This document shows positions 35,301 through 46,684 of a DNA stretch of 64,000 nt, one piece after another. The stretch spans positions 7,192,001 through 7,256,000 of the forward strand of contig NZ_CP029191.1 in the NCBI RefSeq assembly GCF_008642335.1. The letters are read 5' to 3'. The stretch's first letter is position 1, and each line of letters opens with the position of its first letter. The notes under the pieces were generated by a model, which saw only the letters and a program-made list of their open reading frames with translations, was not told the origin of the DNA and did no database searches. Source of the DNA: Streptomyces venezuelae (GTDB lineage Bacteria; Actinomycetota; Actinomycetes; Streptomycetales; Streptomycetaceae). The translations under genes and the position numbers were made by a program.

Positions 35301-38300
35301 TCACCTGGAACCAGGTTTCCTTGTGGGCTGCGGGCGCCGGCACCGTACGCGTGCGGCTGTCGCCCGGCGCGCACGACGAGACCGAGCGGGAAGTACGAGT
35401 TCTGGTCACCGACACTGCCGGGGCGAACGTCCTGAGCGTGGCATCCGTGACGATGCGCCCCGCCGACCTCCAACAATTGCAGTCCGTGCCGACGCAGGAC
35501 GACGGCCTCTTCACGGTGGAGTGGACGCCTCTCCCCGCTCCGCAGGTGGTAGAGGCGTCCGACGCCAGGGGCTGGGTCGCGCTCTCGGGTGACGGTCGTG
35601 GCGGGCTGGCCGATGTGGTGGCGTCGGTGGGTGATGAGGTGCCGTGGGCGGTGTTGGCGCCTGTTGCTGTCTCCGTGGGTGACCCGCTGCGGGTTGCGGA
35701 GGGTGTGCTGTCGCTGGTGCAGGAGTTCCTGGCGGCGCCCGAGCTGGTCGAGTCCCGTCTTGTCGTGGTGACGCGCTCTGCGGTCGCCACGGACGACGGG
35801 GGCGACGAAACCGATGTGGATGCGTCCGCGGCGGCGGTGTGGGGTCTGGTGCGCAGTGCGCAGTCGGAGAACCCGGGCCGGTTCGTCCTGCTCGACATCG
35901 AGGGAGACCTGCGCACGGATGACAGTGAGGGTGCGCTGCCGCAGGCCCGCCTGCGCCAGGCCGTGGAAGACCTCGATGAACCCCAACTCGCCCTCCGTGA
36001 GGGCACACTGCTCATTCCGCGACTCGTCCGCGCAAGCGGCGGCACGGCCAGCATCGCCATGCCCCATGACCGCGCCTGGCGCCTGGACAAGGGAAGCGCC
36101 GAGACGCTGGAAAGCGTGGCCCCGGTCGCGTACCCCGAGGTGCTGGAGCCTCTGGGGCCTGGCCAGGTACGCCTCGCCATCCACGCTGCGGGCATCAACT
36201 TCCGCGACGTCCTGGTCGGTCTCGGCATGGTGCCCGGACAGGTAGGCCTCGGCGGCGAAGGTGCAGGTGTCGTGACGGAGGCCGGCCCCGGCGTGACGCA
36301 CCTGTCGGTCGGCGATCGCGTCATGGGCGTACTCCACGGTTCCTTCGGCCCGACTGCTGTCGCGGACACGCGGATGGTCGCGCCGGTCCCGAGGGGCTGG
36401 GACATGCGGCAGGCGGCCGCGATGCCGGTCGCGTACCTGACGGCTTGGTACGGGCTCGTCGAGCTGGCCGGGCTGAAGGCGGGCGAGCGGGTGCTGATCC
36501 ATGCCGCTACGGGTGGTGTGGGGATGGCGGCGGTGCAGATCGCCCGCCACATCGGGGCCGAGGTGTTCGCCACGGCGAGTCCGGCCAAGCATGGCGTGCT
36601 GGAGGGGATGGGCATCGACGCCGCGCACCGTGCGTCCTCCCGCGATCTCGCCTTTGAGGACGGGTTCCGGCGGGCCACCGACGGGCGCGGTGTCGATGTC
36701 GTACTGAACAGCCTGACCGGCGAGTTCATCGATGCCTCCCTGCGGTTGCTGGGGGAGGGCGGCGGTGGCCGGTTCCTGGAGATGGGCAAGACGGACCTGC
36801 GGGAGCCGGAGGAGGTGGGCGCGGAGTATCCGGGCGTCACGTACACCGTCTACGACCTCGTCACCGATGCCGGGCCGGACCTCATCGAGGCCATGATGCG
36901 GGACCTCGGCGAGAGGTTCGCGTCAGGGACCCTGGCCCCCCTGCCCGTACGTTCCTGGCCGCTGGACCGGGCCCGCGAGGCGTTCCGGTTCATGAGCCAG
37001 GCCAAGCACACCGGCAAACTCGTGCTCGACGTACCCGCCCCGCTCGACCCCGAAGGCACGGTGCTGATCACGGGTGGCACCGGTGCGCTGGGGCGTGTCG
37101 TGGCGGAGCACCTGGTGCGGGAGTGGGGCGTACGGCATCTGCTGCTGGCGAGCCGACGCGGCCCCGACGCGCCCGGTGCTCCCGAACTGCGCGCGCACAT
37201 CGAAGAATTGGGTGCCGAAGCGACCCTCGTCGCGGCTGATGTCGGCGATCCGGTGTCGGCGGCGGAGTTGGTCGGAAAGACGGATCCTTCGCATCCGTTG
37301 ACCGGTGTCGTGCATGCGGCGGGTGTGCTGGAGGACGCGGTGGTGACCGCGCAGACGCGGGACGGGTTGGCGAAGGTGTGGGCGGCCAAGGCCGCGGCCG
37401 CCGCGAATCTGGACGAGGCGACCCGGGGCATGCGTCTGGGGCTGTTCGTGGTGTTCTCCTCGGCCGCCGCGACGCTCGGCAGTCCGGGGCAGGCCAACTA
37501 CGCGGCGGCCAACGCGTACTGCGACGCGCTGATGCAACACCGCAGGGCCCGGGGCCAGGCAGGCCTCTCGATCGGATGGGGCCTCTGGGATGCGTCGAAC
37601 GACGTGAGGGACAAAGACACGGCGGCCGGGACCGAGTTCACGCGCCACGGCGACCAATCCGCGCCCGGCACCGGTACCCCCGGAATGACCGGCGCCCTGA
37701 GCGACGTCGACGTGGCCCGCATGGCCCGCATCGGCGTCAAGGCCATGACCACCGCGCACGGCCTCGCCCTCCTGGACGCCGCACTCCGCCAGGGCCGCCC
37801 GCACCTGATGGCCGCCGGCCTCAACCCCCGCGTCCTCGCCGGCAAACCCGCCGCCGCCCTTCCCCCGCTCCTCCGCGCCTTCGCCGACGGCCGGGGACGG
37901 GCGCGGCCGACCGCCGCCGCCACGGCGGTCCGGCAGAACACCGACTGGGCGGGCAAGCTGTCCGCGCTCACCGCCGAGGAACAGCACCGCACCCTGCTCG
38001 ACCTGGTGCGGACGCACGCGGCGGCCGTCCTCGGACACGCGGGGACCGACGCGGTCCGCGCCGACGCCCCCTTCCAGGATCTCGGCTTCGACTCCCTCAC
38101 CGCGGTCGAACTGCGCAACAGGCTGTCCGCCGCCACCGGCCTGCGCCTGCCCGCCACGTTCATTTTCCGGCACCCCACGCCGACGGCCATCGCCGAGGAA
38201 CTGCGCACGCAGCTGTGCCCCGCGGGTGCCGACCCGTCGGCGCCGCTCTTCGGCGAGCTGGACAAGCTGGAGACGGTGATCGCGGGGCACGCGCACGACG

Positions 38301-38476
38301 AGGGCACACGCGGCCGCCTCGTGGCGCGCCTGCAGAGCCTGTTGTGGCGCCTGGACGACACCGCGAGCGCGGTGGGGGACATCGACGGGGACGCCACAGA
38401 GAGCGACGACCACGACCTCGATTCCGCGTCGGACGACGAGCTCTTCGAGCTGATCGACCGAGAACTGCCCTCTTGA
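26363..38476 (+). CDS. monAV: Two-module type I PKS (monensin modules 7-8-like): KS-AT-DH-KR-ACP / KS-AT-DH-ER-KR-ACP
   Basis: 4037 residues; ATG at 26363 opens the docking helix [19 protein letters not shown], 49 bp after the previous stop. Module 7: KS Cys204, preceded by VET rather than VDT and with SPQLR in place of the usual DPQQR; AT Ser657 (GHSQG) and YASH756, methylmalonyl-CoA; DH H964 and D1148; KR with AGGTGMMG (1470), LDD and Tyr1613; ACP Ser1780. Module 8: KS Cys2013; AT Ser2471 (GHSIG) and HAFH2569, malonyl-CoA; DH H2782 ([10 protein letters not shown]) and D2954; ER with NFRDVL (3279) and Val3290; KR (LED, Tyr3713); ACP Ser3911. Module 7 should leave the methyl-branched trans alkene and module 8 a saturated two-carbon unit. 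The C-terminal tail [11 protein letters not shown] is the same class as that of monAIII, not monAIV. Confidence 0.93.
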   Translation: MASEEELVDYLKRVAAELHDTRQRLREVEDRRQEPVAVVGMACRFPGGIETPEGLWDLVAAGDDAIEPFPTDRGWDLEGIYHPDPDHPGTCYVREGGFLTAADRFDSDFFGFSPREALASSPQLRLLLETSWEALERAGIDPTSLKGSPTGVYVGAATTGNQTQGDAGGKATEGYAGTAPSVLSGRVSFTLGLEGPAVTVETACSSSLVAMHLAANALRQGECDLALAGGVTIMSTPEVFTGFSRQRGLAPDGRCKPFAAAADGTGWGEGAGLILLERLSDARRNGHDILAVIRGSAINQDGASNGFTAPNGPSQRRVIRQALAGANLSTSEIDVVEAHGTGTKLGDPIEAEALIATYGKEREDDRPLWLGSVKSNIGHTQAAAGVAGVIKMVMALRRELLPATLNVDEPTPHVQWEGGGVRLLTEPVPWSRGDRPRRAGVSSFGISGTNAHVILEEAPEAPEVPVRPVGEASPGAVVPWVLSGRSEQALGEQARRLHEFLAGDGTQALSGEVGWSLVTARAVFEHRAVVVGRDRDELVAGVAALAAGEASPDVVSGIASGDVGPGPVLVFPGQGSQWVGMGARLLDESPVFAARMAECEQALSAYVDWSLCEVLRGDGRELARVEVVQPVLWAVMVSLAAVWADQGVIPAAVIGHSQGEMAAACVAGALSLEDAARIVAVRSDALRQLQGRGDMASVGAGAKRVAELIGERPGVSVAAVNGPSSTVISGSPEHVAAVVAEAAACGLRARVIDVGYASHHPQIDALHDELTERLADIRPVSTDVAFYSTVTAERLQDTTALDTDYWVTNLRQPVRFAETVEALLADGYRLFIEASAHPVLALGMEETIERADVSATVVPTLRRDHGDVAQLTRAAAQAFAAGADVDWRRWFPADPAPRTVDLPTYAFQRRRYWLPVDGVGDVRSAGLRRLEHTLLPAALGLADGALVLTGRLSASGGGDWLADHAVAGTTLVPGAALVEWALQAAYEVGCPTLEELTLQAPLVLPGTGGLQVQVVVGAADEQGGRREVRVFSRTEAGTGTETGTGSGAESDGGLGRDEDWLCHATGVLSPDLGDVPDGLSGQWPPTDAQPVQIGDLYERAASAGYEYGPSFQGLRAVWRQGRDLLAEVRLPEQAGSEDGFGIHPVLLDAALHPALLLAGDTSDEVEDGNPDLPFVWNGVSLWATGAATVRVRLTPYEEGGEGESGGALRVTVADATGAPVLSVDSLALRPADPELLRSAGRAGGVTPNLFTVEWSVLPTVAAVGESGDGWAVLGQEAPDWADPSVPHYPDLPALLTSLDAGMQAPATVLVEPVAPASGTVDTRGRAVAEQVLDLLRDWLAEPRLTETRLVLVTHGAVPVPVPVTVAAGDDHTPTAIDVPAAALWGLIRAAQAEHPDRFVLLDTADTVDADASAVAVAAALATDEPQLAVRDGVILAPRLARATATSTYAESDAPAPEGGHLTPDGTVLIAGGTGMMGALVAEHLVSTWAVRHLLLVSRQGPDAPGARELADRLTRLGAAVRIVAADLTDARATTDLIASIDPAHPLTGVIHAAGVLDDAVVTAQTSEQLARVWAAKASVAANLDAATADLPLGLFLMFSSAAGVLGNAGQVGYAAANAFVDALVARRRAAGLTGLSIAWGLWARGSAMTRHLDDADLARLRAGGVKPLLDEQGLALLDAARAAAPHASLLVAAGIDVRELSADDVPAILRNLTSRTRRRAAADSAVDQGALERRLAGLDETERRAAVSDVVRECVAAVLGHRSASDVRTEANFKDLGFDSLTAVQLRNRLSTASGLRLPATLAFDHPTPQALAAYLCTRLGGPAADPATPAPAARPAATTDDPVAIVAMACKYPGGVASPEGLWDLVAAGVDTVGEFPTGRGWDLERLFHPDPDHPGTSYADQGAFLPDASDFDAAFFGINPREALAMDPQQRLLLEASWEVFERAGIDPTTLRGSLTGTYVGVMYHDYAAGLAQDAQLEGYSMLAGSGSVVSGRVSYTLGLEGPAVTVDTACSSSLVSLHLAAQALRQGECDLALAGGVTVMATPEVFTGFSRQRGLAPDGRCKPFAAAADGTGWGEGVGVLLLERLSDARRNGHQVLAVVRGSAVNQDGASNGLTAPNGPSQERVIRQALASGGLSAGDVDVVEGHGTGTTLGDPIEAQALLATYGQGRSVGRPVWLGSVKSNIGHTQAAAGVAGVIKMVMAMRRGVVPASLHVDEPSPHVDWDSGAVRLAVEAVPWPEVAGRGVRRAGVSSFGASGTNAHVIVEYVPESVAEVAVEPEGGAADDGVLVPWVVSARSPQALRDQARRLGEAVTGESAGAIRDVGWSLLRSRSLFDHRAVVIGSDRAELDAGIHALASGQTHSALTKSGEDAASPRGDMVWLFSGQGSQVVGMGAGLYERFPVFAAAFDEVCELLDVELGGSVREVAFGGSRERLDHTMWAQAGLFALQVGLARLWESLGVRPDVVVGHSIGEIAAAHVAGVFGLADACKVVGARARLMGALPEGGAMCAVQATPEELAADLEGSAVSIAAVNTPDSTVVSGPADEVEEVTGLWRERGRKTKALAVSHAFHSALMEPMLADFAEAIRDVEFAAPRMTLMSNVTGREAGAEVMVPEYWTKHVRQTVLFQRAVAEVADRAGVFVELGSAPVLITAAQHTLDDVADPQAPAPEPVLVSSLAGERSDEQAFLAAMARLHTAGVDVDWSVLFPADPAPRTVELPTYAFQRERFWLAGRAGGGDAAGLGLVAAGHPLLGAAVEFADRGGCLLTGRLSRSGVSWLADHEVGGAVLVPGAALVEWALRAGDEVGCAVVDELMLQAPVVVPEAAGLRVQVVVDEAGEDGRRGIHVYSRPDADTSAGVGGEDSWVCHATGVLAPEAEAQTVQGQAGAWPGAGAVPVDLAGFYGRVADAGYAYGPAFQGLRAAWRDGGDLLAEVVLPEAAGTYDGYGIHPALLDATLHPALLLDWSDQPVADDGKVWLPFTWNQVSLWAAGAGTVRVRLSPGAHDETEREVRVLVTDTAGANVLSVASVTMRPADLQQLQSVPTQDDGLFTVEWTPLPAPQVVEASDARGWVALSGDGRGGLADVVASVGDEVPWAVLAPVAVSVGDPLRVAEGVLSLVQEFLAAPELVESRLVVVTRSAVATDDGGDETDVDASAAAVWGLVRSAQSENPGRFVLLDIEGDLRTDDSEGALPQARLRQAVEDLDEPQLALREGTLLIPRLVRASGGTASIAMPHDRAWRLDKGSAETLESVAPVAYPEVLEPLGPGQVRLAIHAAGINFRDVLVGLGMVPGQVGLGGEGAGVVTEAGPGVTHLSVGDRVMGVLHGSFGPTAVADTRMVAPVPRGWDMRQAAAMPVAYLTAWYGLVELAGLKAGERVLIHAATGGVGMAAVQIARHIGAEVFATASPAKHGVLEGMGIDAAHRASSRDLAFEDGFRRATDGRGVDVVLNSLTGEFIDASLRLLGEGGGGRFLEMGKTDLREPEEVGAEYPGVTYTVYDLVTDAGPDLIEAMMRDLGERFASGTLAPLPVRSWPLDRAREAFRFMSQAKHTGKLVLDVPAPLDPEGTVLITGGTGALGRVVAEHLVREWGVRHLLLASRRGPDAPGAPELRAHIEELGAEATLVAADVGDPVSAAELVGKTDPSHPLTGVVHAAGVLEDAVVTAQTRDGLAKVWAAKAAAAANLDEATRGMRLGLFVVFSSAAATLGSPGQANYAAANAYCDALMQHRRARGQAGLSIGWGLWDASNDVRDKDTAAGTEFTRHGDQSAPGTGTPGMTGALSDVDVARMARIGVKAMTTAHGLALLDAALRQGRPHLMAAGLNPRVLAGKPAAALPPLLRAFADGRGRARPTAAATAVRQNTDWAGKLSALTAEEQHRTLLDLVRTHAAAVLGHAGTDAVRADAPFQDLGFDSLTAVELRNRLSAATGLRLPATFIFRHPTPTAIAEELRTQLCPAGADPSAPLFGELDKLETVIAGHAHDEGTRGRLVARLQSLLWRLDDTASAVGDIDGDATESDDHDLDSASDDELFELIDRELPS
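29470..29511 (+). repeat. Thr/Gly/Glu repeat in the module 7 DH
   Basis: GGGACC-type units encode [10 protein letters not shown] in the same DH loop that carries the insertion in module 3, so this loop tolerates repeat growth. Confidence 0.7.
32633..33123 (+). repeat. 491-bp tract identical to 20479-20969 (module 8 KS)
   Basis: Second copy of the identical KS tract, 12154 bp from the first. It encodes the region from the end of the LSDARR motif through the two catalytic His motifs ([14 protein letters not shown]) to the KS C-terminal part. Confidence 0.85.
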
Positions 38477-38520
38477 CCAGGAGTGGACCGGGTGTGGACC
38501 TGACCAGGAGCGGAGAAGAC

Positions 38521-41500
38521 ATGCCGGGTGAGAAAGACAAGCCGGGTACGGAGGCCAGGCCGAGGACGGAAGGCAAGCCGGGTACGGAGGACAAGCCGAG
38601 TACGGAGGGCAAGCCAGGCACGGAGGACAAGCTCCGCCACTACCTGAAGCGCGTGACGGCGGATCTCGGGCAGACCCGTCAGCGCCTGCGCGACGTGGAG
38701 GAGCGGCAGCGGGAACCGATCGCCGTCGTCTCGATGGCCTGCCGGTACCCGGGCGGCGTCGCCTCACCGGAACAGCTCTGGGACCTCGTGGCCGCGCAGG
38801 GCGACGCGATCGAGGAGTTCCCGACCGACCGCGGCTGGGACGTGGCCGGCCTCTACCACCCGGACCCGGACCACCCCGGCACCACCTACGTGCGCGAAGC
38901 CGGATTCCTCCGGGACGCCGCCCGCTTCGACGCCGACTTCTTCGGCGTCAACCCGCGCGAGGCGCTCGCCGCCGACCCGCAGCAGCGCGTACTCCTCGAA
39001 GTGGCCTGGGAGCTGTTCGAGCGGGCGGGCATCGACCCGGGCACACTCAGGGACACGCTCACCGGCGTGTACGCAGGAGTGTCGAGCCAGGACCACATGT
39101 CGGGGGAGCAGGTGCCGCCGGAGGTCGAGGGGTACGCGACCACGGGCACCCTGGCCAGCGTCATCTCCGGCCGCATCGCGTACACCTTCGGCCTGGAGGG
39201 CCCGGCGGTGACGCTCGACACGGCGTGCTCGGCATCGCTGGTGGCCATCCACCTGGCCTGCCAGGCGCTGCGCCAAGGTGACTGCGGCCTGGCTCTGGCG
39301 GGCGGTGTGACCGTCCTGTCCACGCCGACGGCGTTCGTGGAGTTCTCGCGCCAGCGGGGCCTGGCGCCGGACGGCCGCTGCAAACCGTTCGCGGAGGCCG
39401 CCGACGGCACGGGATTCTCCGAGGGCGTCGGCCTGATCCTCCTGGAACGCCTTTCCGACGCTCGCCGCAACGGCCACCAAGTACTCGGCGTCGTCCGCGG
39501 ATCCGCCGTCAACCAGGACGGCGCCAGCAACGGCCTCACCGCCCCCAACGACGTCGCCCAGGAACGCGTGATCCGCCAGGCCCTCGCCAGCGCCCGCGTC
39601 ACGCCGGACGCCGTCGACGCCGTGGAGGCCCACGGCACCGGCACCACGCTCGGCGACCCCATCGAGGGCAACGCGCTCCTCGCCACGTACGGGAAGGACC
39701 GACCGGCGGACCGGCCGCTGTGGCTCGGCTCGGTGAAGTCGAACATCGGCCATACGCAGGCCGCCGCGGGCGTCGCCGGCGTCATCAAAATGGTGATGTC
39801 GATGCGCCACGGAGAGCTGCCCGCCTCCCTGCACATCGACCGTCCCACGCCCCACGTGGACTGGGAGGGCGGAGGAGTGCGGCTCCTCACCGCCCCCGTG
39901 CCGTGGCCCGAGACGGACCGCCCCCGCCGGGCGGGCGTCTCCTCCTTCGGCATCAGCGGCACCAACGCTCACCTGATCCTGGAACAGGCCCCCGCACCGC
40001 CCCCCGCCGAAGATCCCGGGCCCCGGCAGGATCTCGTGGTGCCGTGGCTCGTCTCGGCCCGCAGCCGGGAAGCGCTGCGGGAGCTGGGTCGCGCCCTCGC
40101 CGAACGGGCCGCTGCGACACCGGAGTTGAGTGCACCCGTCGACATCGGCTGGTCGCTGCTCCGTACGCGTGCGCTGCATGACCGTCGCGCCGTGGTCGTG
40201 GGCGCGGACCGCGCCGACTTGGTGGCCGGGCTTGAGGCACTCGCCGCGGAGGAGCCGCATCCGGCGCTGATAGGCCCGACTTCCGTGCCGGTCGGTGCCG
40301 GAAAGGACATGGTCTGGCTGTTCAGTGGTCAGGGCAGTCAGGTGGTGGGGATGGGTGCCGGGTTGTATGAGCGGTTCCCTGTGTTTGCCCAGGCCTTTGA
40401 TGAGGTGTGCGGGCTGCTTGATGTGGAGTTGGGTGGTTCGGTCCGCGAAGTCGTCTTCGGGGGGCCGCGGGGGCGGTTGGATCACACGATGTGGGCGCAG
40501 GCGGGGTTGTTTGCGCTGCAGGTGGGTTTGGCGCGGTTGTGGGAGTCGGTGGGGGTTCGGCCGGATGTGGTGGTCGGGCATTCCATCGGGGAGATCGCGG
40601 CGGCGCATGTGGCGGGGGCCTTTGGGCTGGCGGATGCGTGCAAGGTGGTGGGTGCGCGGGCGCGGTTGATGGGTGCGTTGCCCGAGGGCGGTGCGATGTG
40701 CGCGGTGCAGGCCACGCCTGAGGAGCTGGCGGCGGACCTCGCGGGGTCGGGTGTGAGCTTCGCGGCGGTCAACACCCCGGACTCCACCGTCATTTCGGGT
40801 CCGGCGGATGCGGTCGAGAGGGTTGTTGCGCTGTGGCGGGATAAGGGGCGTAAGACCAAGGCGCTCTCGGTCAGCCACGCGTTTCACTCGGCCCTGATGG
40901 AGCCCATGCTCACGGACTTCACCGAGGCGATACGCGACGTCAAGTTCGCCGCACCCAAGGTCTCGCTGATCAGCAACGTCACGGGCCGGGAAGCCGGGTC
41001 CGAGATCACCGCTCCGGAGTACTGGGCCAAGCACGTGCGGCAACCCGTCCTCTTCCAGCCCGCCATCGCCGAAGTCGCCGACCGCGCGGGCGTGTTCGTG
41101 GAGCTGGGTCCCACACCCGTCCTGGCCACTGCCGCCCAACACACCCTCGACGTGGTCGCCGACCCTCAAGGCGGGTCCGAGCCCGTCGTCACCGCCTCCC
41201 TGCGCCACGCGGACCTGCCGGACGACGTCGCCTTCGCGCAGGCCATGGCGCGCCTCCACACGGCGGGGGTCACGGTCGACTGGTCCGGCTGGTTCCCGGC
41301 CGACCCTCCGCCCCGCACGGTCGACCTGCCCACTTACCCCTTCCAGGGGCGGCGCTTCTGGCTGGCGGACGTCGCGGTGCCCGGCGTCGCGTCCGTGGCG
41401 GACGGGGAAGAGGCCGGGTTCTGGGCAGCCGTCGAAGGCGCGGACGTCCAGGCCCTCTGCGACACCCTCCACCTCAAGGACGACGCGGACCGGGCCGCCC

Positions 41501-43767
41501 TGGAGACGGTGTTCCCGGCGCTGTCCGCGTGGCGGCGCGAGCGGCGGGACCGGTCGACCGTCGACGCCTGGCGGTACCGCGTCGACTGGCGGCGCGTGGA
41601 CCTGCCGACACCCGCGCCGGGCGGCGGGGCCTGGCTGGTCCTCGCCCCCGAAGACGGTGCGGAGGCGTGGTCGCGTACGTGTGTCCGGGCGCTGGAGGAG
41701 ACGGGCGCGCCGGTACGTCTCGTCGAGGTCGGGACGGGTGCCGGGCGCGCCGAGCCGGCCGACCTGAGCCGCTCGTGGCGGTCGACGGGCGCGGACGACG
41801 ACGTACCGCTCGCCGGAGTGCTTTCCTTGCTGGCGCTCGCCGACGGCACGGACGCTGAAACCGACACCGACACCAACACCAACACCGACACCAACACCAA
41901 CACCGACACCAACACGGACGCCCGACGCCGGTTCAGCGGCACCTCGGCCACCCTCACCCTGCTGCACGGTCTCCTCGACGTCGAAGCCGATGTGCCCCTC
42001 TGGTGTGCCACCCGGGGCGCCGTGTCGTGCGGTGACACCGACCCCGTCGTCTCTCCGGAACAGGCCGCCGTCTGGGGACTCGGCCGCGTGGCCGCCCTCG
42101 AACACCCGGAACTGTGGGGCGGACTGCTGGACCTGCCCGCCGACCCCGACACACTCGATCCCGCCGCGCTGTACGCGGTGCTGTGCGGGGGCAGCGGCGA
42201 GGACCAGGTCGCGCTGCGTCGCGGCGGCGCCTACGGCCGACGTCTGGTGCCCGACGCGCCGGTCGGCGACGAGGCGGCCGGAAGCTGGCGGCCGGAAGGC
42301 GCGGTCCTGGTGACGGGCGGCGTCGGCCGGCTGACGGAACAGGTCGTGCGGTGGCTCGCCGCGTCCGGCGCCGAGCACGTCGTACTCCTGGACACGGTCC
42401 CAGACGGCGATCACCTGAATAGCCAGGCCCACCAGGCCCACCAGGCCCACCAGGACGGCGGGCTCGCCGCCGAAGTAGCAGCCCAGGGCGTGCAGTTCAC
42501 CGTTCTGACCGTCCCTTACGGAAGCCAGGCCCAGGTCCAGGCCCAGGTCCAGACCCAGGACCGCAGCCGCGCACTCGCCGAGCTCGCGGACGTACGCATC
42601 CAAACCGTCATCCACACCTCCCTGCCCGGCGAGCTCGCCCCCCTCGCCGAGGTCACGCCCGACGCCCTCGACGCAGCCACGGCCGCGGCCGCAGCCCTGG
42701 AGCTGGGCGATCTCGCGGCCGGTACCGGCTCCGGGCACGTCGACACCGTGCTGTACTTCTCCTCCGTCGCCGCCACGCTCGGCAGTAGGGAGCACGGCGC
42801 GTACGCCGCCGCCAACGCCTACCTCGACGCGCTCGCCCAGCGGCACGGCGATGGGGGCGAGGGACCTCGAACCGTCTCCGTCGGATGGGGCATCTGGGAT
42901 CTGCCAAAGGACCCAAAGGACCCAAAGGACCGCGACCTGGCCCGCGACCTGGCCCGCGGTGCCGCCGGGCTCTCCCGGCGCCAGGGGCTGCCGCCCCTGG
43001 AACCCCGGCTGGCGCTCGGTGCGCTGCGCTCCGTGCTCGACGCGGGACGGGGGCACAGCCTGGTCGCCGACATCGAATGGGAGCGGTTCGCGCCGCTGTT
43101 CACCCTTGCCCGCCCGACCCGTCTGCTCGATGAGGTCCCCGCGGCCCGCCGCATCCTCGACGCCTCCTCGGACGGCGCCGAAAGCGCCGAAAGCGCCGAG
43201 AAGGCCTCCGCGCTGCGACGCGAGCTGGCCGCGCTGCCGGTGCGGGAGCGGAGCGGACGGCTCCTCGACGTGGTGCGCGAGCAGGTCGCCGGCGTGCTGC
43301 GGTACGAGCCGGGGCAGGAGGTGGAGCCGGAGAAGGCCTTCAAGGACCTGGGCTTCGACTCCCTCGTCGTGGTGGAGCTGCGCAACCGGCTGCGCGTCGC
43401 GACGGGGCTGCGGCTGCCCGCCACCCTGGTCTACGACTATCCGACGCCCCGCGCCCTCGCCGAACACCTGCTGGACAGGGTCCTGCCCGACGGTGGCGCG
43501 GGCGAACTCCCGGTGGCCGGGCACCTGGACGACCTGGAGGAGACCCTCGCCGGACTCGCCGTGGACGACCCCCGCCGCACGGGCCTGATCCGACGTCTCC
43601 AGACCCTGCTGTGGAAGCAGCCGAAGCAGCCGAAGCAGCTGGACTCCGCGGAGGCCCCCCTCCCCGCCGACGGCGAGGACGGACAGGGCGGCGAAGCGGA
43701 CGACCTGTCGGCCGCGAGCGCCGACGACATGTTCGCGCTGATCGACCGCCAGTGGGGCACCCTGTGA
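38521..43767 (+). CDS. monAVI: Single-module type I PKS, KS-AT-KR(inactive)-ACP (monensin module 9-like)
   Basis: 1748 residues. The frame is open far upstream, but ATG at 38521 is chosen because AGGAGCGGAG lies just before it and the start falls after the monAV stop. A Lys/Pro/Thr/Glu repeat (residues 6-37) precedes the docking helix [21 protein letters not shown] Cys236 (TACSAS); AT Ser688 (GHSIG) and HAFH786, malonyl-CoA. There is no DH or ER. The KR keeps Tyr1428 (YAAAN) and the Ser of YFSS. Its NADPH loop at 1265 reads TGGVGRLT with the last Gly lost, the LDD motif is gone, and the position of the catalytic Lys is Ala. It is therefore predicted inactive and would leave a ketone, as needed at C9 for the monensin spiroketal. 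ACP Ser1614 and a docking tail ([11 protein letters not shown]) follow. Repetitive linkers ([17 protein letters not shown]) flank the KR. The stop overlaps the next start by 4 bp. Confidence 0.92.
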   Translation: MPGEKDKPGTEARPRTEGKPGTEDKPSTEGKPGTEDKLRHYLKRVTADLGQTRQRLRDVEERQREPIAVVSMACRYPGGVASPEQLWDLVAAQGDAIEEFPTDRGWDVAGLYHPDPDHPGTTYVREAGFLRDAARFDADFFGVNPREALAADPQQRVLLEVAWELFERAGIDPGTLRDTLTGVYAGVSSQDHMSGEQVPPEVEGYATTGTLASVISGRIAYTFGLEGPAVTLDTACSASLVAIHLACQALRQGDCGLALAGGVTVLSTPTAFVEFSRQRGLAPDGRCKPFAEAADGTGFSEGVGLILLERLSDARRNGHQVLGVVRGSAVNQDGASNGLTAPNDVAQERVIRQALASARVTPDAVDAVEAHGTGTTLGDPIEGNALLATYGKDRPADRPLWLGSVKSNIGHTQAAAGVAGVIKMVMSMRHGELPASLHIDRPTPHVDWEGGGVRLLTAPVPWPETDRPRRAGVSSFGISGTNAHLILEQAPAPPPAEDPGPRQDLVVPWLVSARSREALRELGRALAERAAATPELSAPVDIGWSLLRTRALHDRRAVVVGADRADLVAGLEALAAEEPHPALIGPTSVPVGAGKDMVWLFSGQGSQVVGMGAGLYERFPVFAQAFDEVCGLLDVELGGSVREVVFGGPRGRLDHTMWAQAGLFALQVGLARLWESVGVRPDVVVGHSIGEIAAAHVAGAFGLADACKVVGARARLMGALPEGGAMCAVQATPEELAADLAGSGVSFAAVNTPDSTVISGPADAVERVVALWRDKGRKTKALSVSHAFHSALMEPMLTDFTEAIRDVKFAAPKVSLISNVTGREAGSEITAPEYWAKHVRQPVLFQPAIAEVADRAGVFVELGPTPVLATAAQHTLDVVADPQGGSEPVVTASLRHADLPDDVAFAQAMARLHTAGVTVDWSGWFPADPPPRTVDLPTYPFQGRRFWLADVAVPGVASVADGEEAGFWAAVEGADVQALCDTLHLKDDADRAALETVFPALSAWRRERRDRSTVDAWRYRVDWRRVDLPTPAPGGGAWLVLAPEDGAEAWSRTCVRALEETGAPVRLVEVGTGAGRAEPADLSRSWRSTGADDDVPLAGVLSLLALADGTDAETDTDTNTNTDTNTNTDTNTDARRRFSGTSATLTLLHGLLDVEADVPLWCATRGAVSCGDTDPVVSPEQAAVWGLGRVAALEHPELWGGLLDLPADPDTLDPAALYAVLCGGSGEDQVALRRGGAYGRRLVPDAPVGDEAAGSWRPEGAVLVTGGVGRLTEQVVRWLAASGAEHVVLLDTVPDGDHLNSQAHQAHQAHQDGGLAAEVAAQGVQFTVLTVPYGSQAQVQAQVQTQDRSRALAELADVRIQTVIHTSLPGELAPLAEVTPDALDAATAAAAALELGDLAAGTGSGHVDTVLYFSSVAATLGSREHGAYAAANAYLDALAQRHGDGGEGPRTVSVGWGIWDLPKDPKDPKDRDLARDLARGAAGLSRRQGLPPLEPRLALGALRSVLDAGRGHSLVADIEWERFAPLFTLARPTRLLDEVPAARRILDASSDGAESAESAEKASALRRELAALPVRERSGRLLDVVREQVAGVLRYEPGQEVEPEKAFKDLGFDSLVVVELRNRLRVATGLRLPATLVYDYPTPRALAEHLLDRVLPDGGAGELPVAGHLDDLEETLAGLAVDDPRRTGLIRRLQTLLWKQPKQPKQLDSAEAPLPADGEDGQGGEADDLSAASADDMFALIDRQWGTL
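38536..38631 (+). repeat. In-frame repeat encoding KPGTE/D units at the PKS N-terminus
   Basis: Imperfect tandem copies of a ~15-bp unit encode [17 protein letters not shown] and KPGTED before the docking helix of the module 9 PKS. It is a charged, probably disordered extension not present on the other PKS subunits here. Confidence 0.8.
41852..41920 (+). repeat. Asp/Asn-Thr repeat in the module 9 AT-KR linker
   Basis: Six-base units GACACC/AACACC are repeated about ten times and encode alternating Asp/Asn and Thr ([14 protein letters not shown]). The tract is in frame and immediately upstream of the structural KR region. Confidence 0.85.
42424..42559 (+). repeat. Gln-rich repeats (QAH)n and (QAQV)n inside the degenerate KR of module 9
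   Basis: Two separate repeat patches, CAGGCCCAC at 42424-42455 and CAGGCCCAGGTC at 42525-42559, encode QAHQAHQAH and QAQVQAQVQ. They sit between the NADPH loop and the catalytic region, so the fold itself is interrupted. This supports loss of function. Confidence 0.8.
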
Positions 43768-46601
43768 CGCGCGCCGCGGACCGGCACGGAACGGTCGACC
43801 TCGTGGAACGGGACGAGGAACTGGCCGCGCTGCGGAGCGCGTACGAGGATGCCGGGGACACCCGCGGCAGCGTGGTGGTGCTCAGCGGAGCGGTCGGCAC
43901 CGGCAAGACCGCGCTGCTGCGGGCGTGGACCGAGCGGGTCGCGCCCGCCGTGCTCGTGCTGACCGCCAGGGCCTGCCGGGCCGAGCGCGAGCTGCCCCTG
44001 GGCATCCTGGAGCAATTGGTACGCGGCTGCCCGGAACTGCCGGCCGCGACGGCCGAACGTACGCTGGCGTGGTGTGACGAGGCCGCCGCCGCACCCCCGC
44101 CCCCACCCGTACTTCATGCACCCGCGCTGCGTGGGCTCTGTGAGGCGCTGCGCGGTCTGGTCGCCGAGCGGCCCGTCCTGATCGCCGTCGACGACGCGCA
44201 CCACGCCGACGCGGCCTCGCTGCAATGCCTGCTGTACATGATGCGCAGGCTGCGCTCGGCGCGGCTCCATGTGCTGTTCACCGAGTACGTCCATCAGACG
44301 GCGGACAACGCGCTGCTCGGCAGCGAGTTCCCGCACGAGCCCGCGCTGCGGCGGATCCGCCTCGAGCCGTTGTCGAAGGCCGGGGTGGAAGCCGTGCTCG
44401 CGCGGCGACTCGACGAGGAAACGGCGGGGAACCTCACTCCGCTCGTCCACGGCATGAGCGCGGGCCATCCGCCCCTCGTCCACGCGCTGGCCGACGACCA
44501 CCGGTCGGCGGGCGGCGCCGGCGAGGCGTTCGGGCGAGCGGTACTCGGCTTCCTCCACCGACACGAGGCGCCGGTGACCGAAGTCGCGCGTGCCGTCGCG
44601 GCGTTGGGGCAGCAGGCCGCACCCGCTCTGCTCGGCCGACTCCTCGACGTGGACGCGGCCTCCGTGGCCCGTGCCGTGCACCAGCTCACCGTCGCGGAGG
44701 TGCTGCACGAAGGGCGCCTGTGCCACCCGGCGTTCGGGTCGGCCGTCCTGGACGGAATGCCGACGGAGGAACGTCGCGCGCTGCATGGGCGGGTGGCGGC
44801 CCTCCTGCACGAGGAGGGCGCCCCGGCGGACGAGGTGGCCGCGCACCTCGTCGCCGCCGCCGACCGGTCGGACACGCCGTGGGCGGTTGCCGTGTTCGAG
44901 GAGGCGGCGCAACTCGCCCTGGAGAACGACGAAGTGGTGACGGGGGTGGAGTATCTGCGGGCCGCGTACCGGAGGTGCCGGGGCGCCGCGCAGCGGACCG
45001 CGGTCGTGAGTGCGCTCGCCGACGCGGAATGGCGCCTGGACCCCGCAAAAGTCCTCCACCATCTCCCTGCCCGAAGCTCAGTGTCAGTCCCCGCCCGAAC
45101 CTCGGCGTCGGTCCCCACCCGAACCTCAGCCCCTGCCCCAGCCCCAGCCCGAACCTCAGCCCCAGCCCCCACCCCCGCGGCCCTCCCCACCCACCTCCTC
45201 TGGCACGGTCGTGTCGACGAAGGGCTGGATGCGATCTGTGCGCTCGCCGGGCCCAATCCGGGCGGCGCGCCCGCCATGAACGCCGCTGACCTCGACACGC
45301 CCTGGCTCTGGGGTGCCTACCTCTACCCCGGGCACGTGAAGGAGCGGCTCGGCTCCGGTGTGCTGGCCGCGCAGCGGTCGGCGCCGCCTGCCGTCACCCC
45401 CGAACTGCAGGGCGCGGGCACTCTGATGCAGGACCTGTTGCACGGCGGCGAGAGCGACCCCGCCGGTGTGGTCGACGCGGCCGAACGCTCCCTGAACCGC
45501 TACCGCCTCGGCCCTCGCACCGTCGCCGTCCACACCGCCGCCCTCGCCACGCTCACCTACCGCGACCGGCCGCACCGTGCCGCCGCCTGGTGCGACGGGC
45601 TCATCGCCCAGGCCGGCGAACGCAACAGCCCCACCTGGCAGGCCTGGTTCACCGCGTGGCGTGCCCTCATCCACCTGCGTCAGGGCGACCCGGCCGCGGC
45701 GCGACAGCGCGCCGCCACCGCGCTGGACATGCTCGGCCCCAAGGGCTGGGGCGCCGCGATCGGCCTTCCGCTGGCGGCCGCCGTGCAGGCCGCGTCGGCC
45801 GTCGGCGACGTCGACGGCGCGTCGGCCCTCCTCGAACGGCCCGTCGCCCCGGAGGTGTTCCAGACCCGCACAGGGCTGCATTACCTGGCGGCGCGCGGCC
45901 GCTACCACCTGGCCACCGGCTGCCACTACGCCGCCCTGTGCGACTTCTACGCCTGCGGTACGCGCATGAGCAGCTGGGGCGTCGACCTGCCCGCGCTGGA
46001 ATCGTGGCGGCTCGGTGCCGCCGAGGCGTACCTCGCCCTCGGCGAGTCCCTCCTGGCCCGCCAACTCGTCGACGACCAGGTGACGTTGCCCGCTCCTGCC
46101 GACGGCCGCACCTGGGGCATGACGCTGCGGCTGCGGGCCGCCACGGCCCCTACCCCGGACCGCGTCGAGCTGCTCGACGAGGCCGTCGCCGTGCTCAGGG
46201 GCGCCGGTGACGTCTTCGAGCTGGCGCGGGCCGTGGCCGAGCAGAGTGCGGCCGTACGGGAGGCGGGAGAGACGGAGCGCGCGCGGCTGCTCGCCCGCAA
46301 GGCCCAGCTCCTGGCCCGGCGCTGGGGCAGCACGCCCCCCTCTCTGACCGGGCCCCCGCCCTCGGCCGGCCCCCTGCCCTCCGCCGTCCCCCCGCCACCG
46401 CCCCTTCCCGGCCACGCCGAACCGGACGCCGAGCTGACCGACGCCGAACGCCGCGTGGCCGAGTTGGCCGCCGACGGGTTCACCAACCGGGAGATCTCCC
46501 GCAAGCTGTATGTCACGGTCAGTACCGTCGAACAGCACCTGACCAGGATCTACCGGAAACTCGACGTCAAACGACTCGATCTGCAGGCCGTGCTGCTCTA
46601 G
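43764..46601 (+). CDS. LAL-family (large ATP-binding LuxR) transcriptional regulator, likely pathway activator
   Basis: 945 residues from GTG 43764, which overlaps the monAVI stop as GTGA, so translation is probably coupled to the PKS. An upstream in-frame ATG exists but lies inside monAVI. The N-terminus has a P-loop (GAVGTGKT, 42-49) and a Walker B ([12 protein letters not shown], Asp near 143). A long helical repeat-like middle follows. The last ~56 residues are a LuxR helix-turn-helix ([20 protein letters not shown] ... [15 protein letters not shown]). This arrangement is the LAL/MalT-like family, common as activators of macrolide, polyene and polyether clusters. A Pro/Ala/Ser/Thr repeat (45072-45180) and a second Pro-rich linker before the HTH are low complexity. 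I see no in-frame TTA codon. It may correspond to the LuxR-type regulator monH of the monensin cluster, but I cannot confirm that. Confidence 0.9.
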   Translation: MTRAADRHGTVDLVERDEELAALRSAYEDAGDTRGSVVVLSGAVGTGKTALLRAWTERVAPAVLVLTARACRAERELPLGILEQLVRGCPELPAATAERTLAWCDEAAAAPPPPPVLHAPALRGLCEALRGLVAERPVLIAVDDAHHADAASLQCLLYMMRRLRSARLHVLFTEYVHQTADNALLGSEFPHEPALRRIRLEPLSKAGVEAVLARRLDEETAGNLTPLVHGMSAGHPPLVHALADDHRSAGGAGEAFGRAVLGFLHRHEAPVTEVARAVAALGQQAAPALLGRLLDVDAASVARAVHQLTVAEVLHEGRLCHPAFGSAVLDGMPTEERRALHGRVAALLHEEGAPADEVAAHLVAAADRSDTPWAVAVFEEAAQLALENDEVVTGVEYLRAAYRRCRGAAQRTAVVSALADAEWRLDPAKVLHHLPARSSVSVPARTSASVPTRTSAPAPAPARTSAPAPTPAALPTHLLWHGRVDEGLDAICALAGPNPGGAPAMNAADLDTPWLWGAYLYPGHVKERLGSGVLAAQRSAPPAVTPELQGAGTLMQDLLHGGESDPAGVVDAAERSLNRYRLGPRTVAVHTAALATLTYRDRPHRAAAWCDGLIAQAGERNSPTWQAWFTAWRALIHLRQGDPAAARQRAATALDMLGPKGWGAAIGLPLAAAVQAASAVGDVDGASALLERPVAPEVFQTRTGLHYLAARGRYHLATGCHYAALCDFYACGTRMSSWGVDLPALESWRLGAAEAYLALGESLLARQLVDDQVTLPAPADGRTWGMTLRLRAATAPTPDRVELLDEAVAVLRGAGDVFELARAVAEQSAAVREAGETERARLLARKAQLLARRWGSTPPSLTGPPPSAGPLPSAVPPPPPLPGHAEPDAELTDAERRVAELAADGFTNREISRKLYVTVSTVEQHLTRIYRKLDVKRLDLQAVLL
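45072..45180 (+). repeat. Pro/Ala/Ser/Thr repeat in the LAL regulator
   Basis: Imperfect repeats of CCCGAACCTCAGC and CCCCAGCC encode [19 protein letters not shown] in the centre of the regulator. This is probably a flexible linker between helical segments. Confidence 0.8.
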
Positions 46602-46684
46602 CGGGCCGCTCACCGGACAACAGCGGTACGCCGTACAGCTCTCCCGCCGTGCAACCTCACCGTCGCTCCGGCCGTCTTCCAGTC

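Noticed and set aside
37378..38520. Extended N-terminus of the module 9 PKS reaching into monAV
   Set aside because: The added stretch is Arg/Pro-rich out-of-frame translation of monAV; the ribosome site and docking helix point to 38521.
41852..42559. Tandem repeats resembling a CRISPR or minisatellite
   Set aside because: Units are 6-12 bp, contiguous, without spacers, and stay in frame within the PKS gene.
43611..43763. Upstream ATG for the LAL regulator inside monAVI
   Set aside because: The extra residues are low-complexity and out of frame with a real gene; the GTG at 43764 overlaps the stop and begins the conserved protein.
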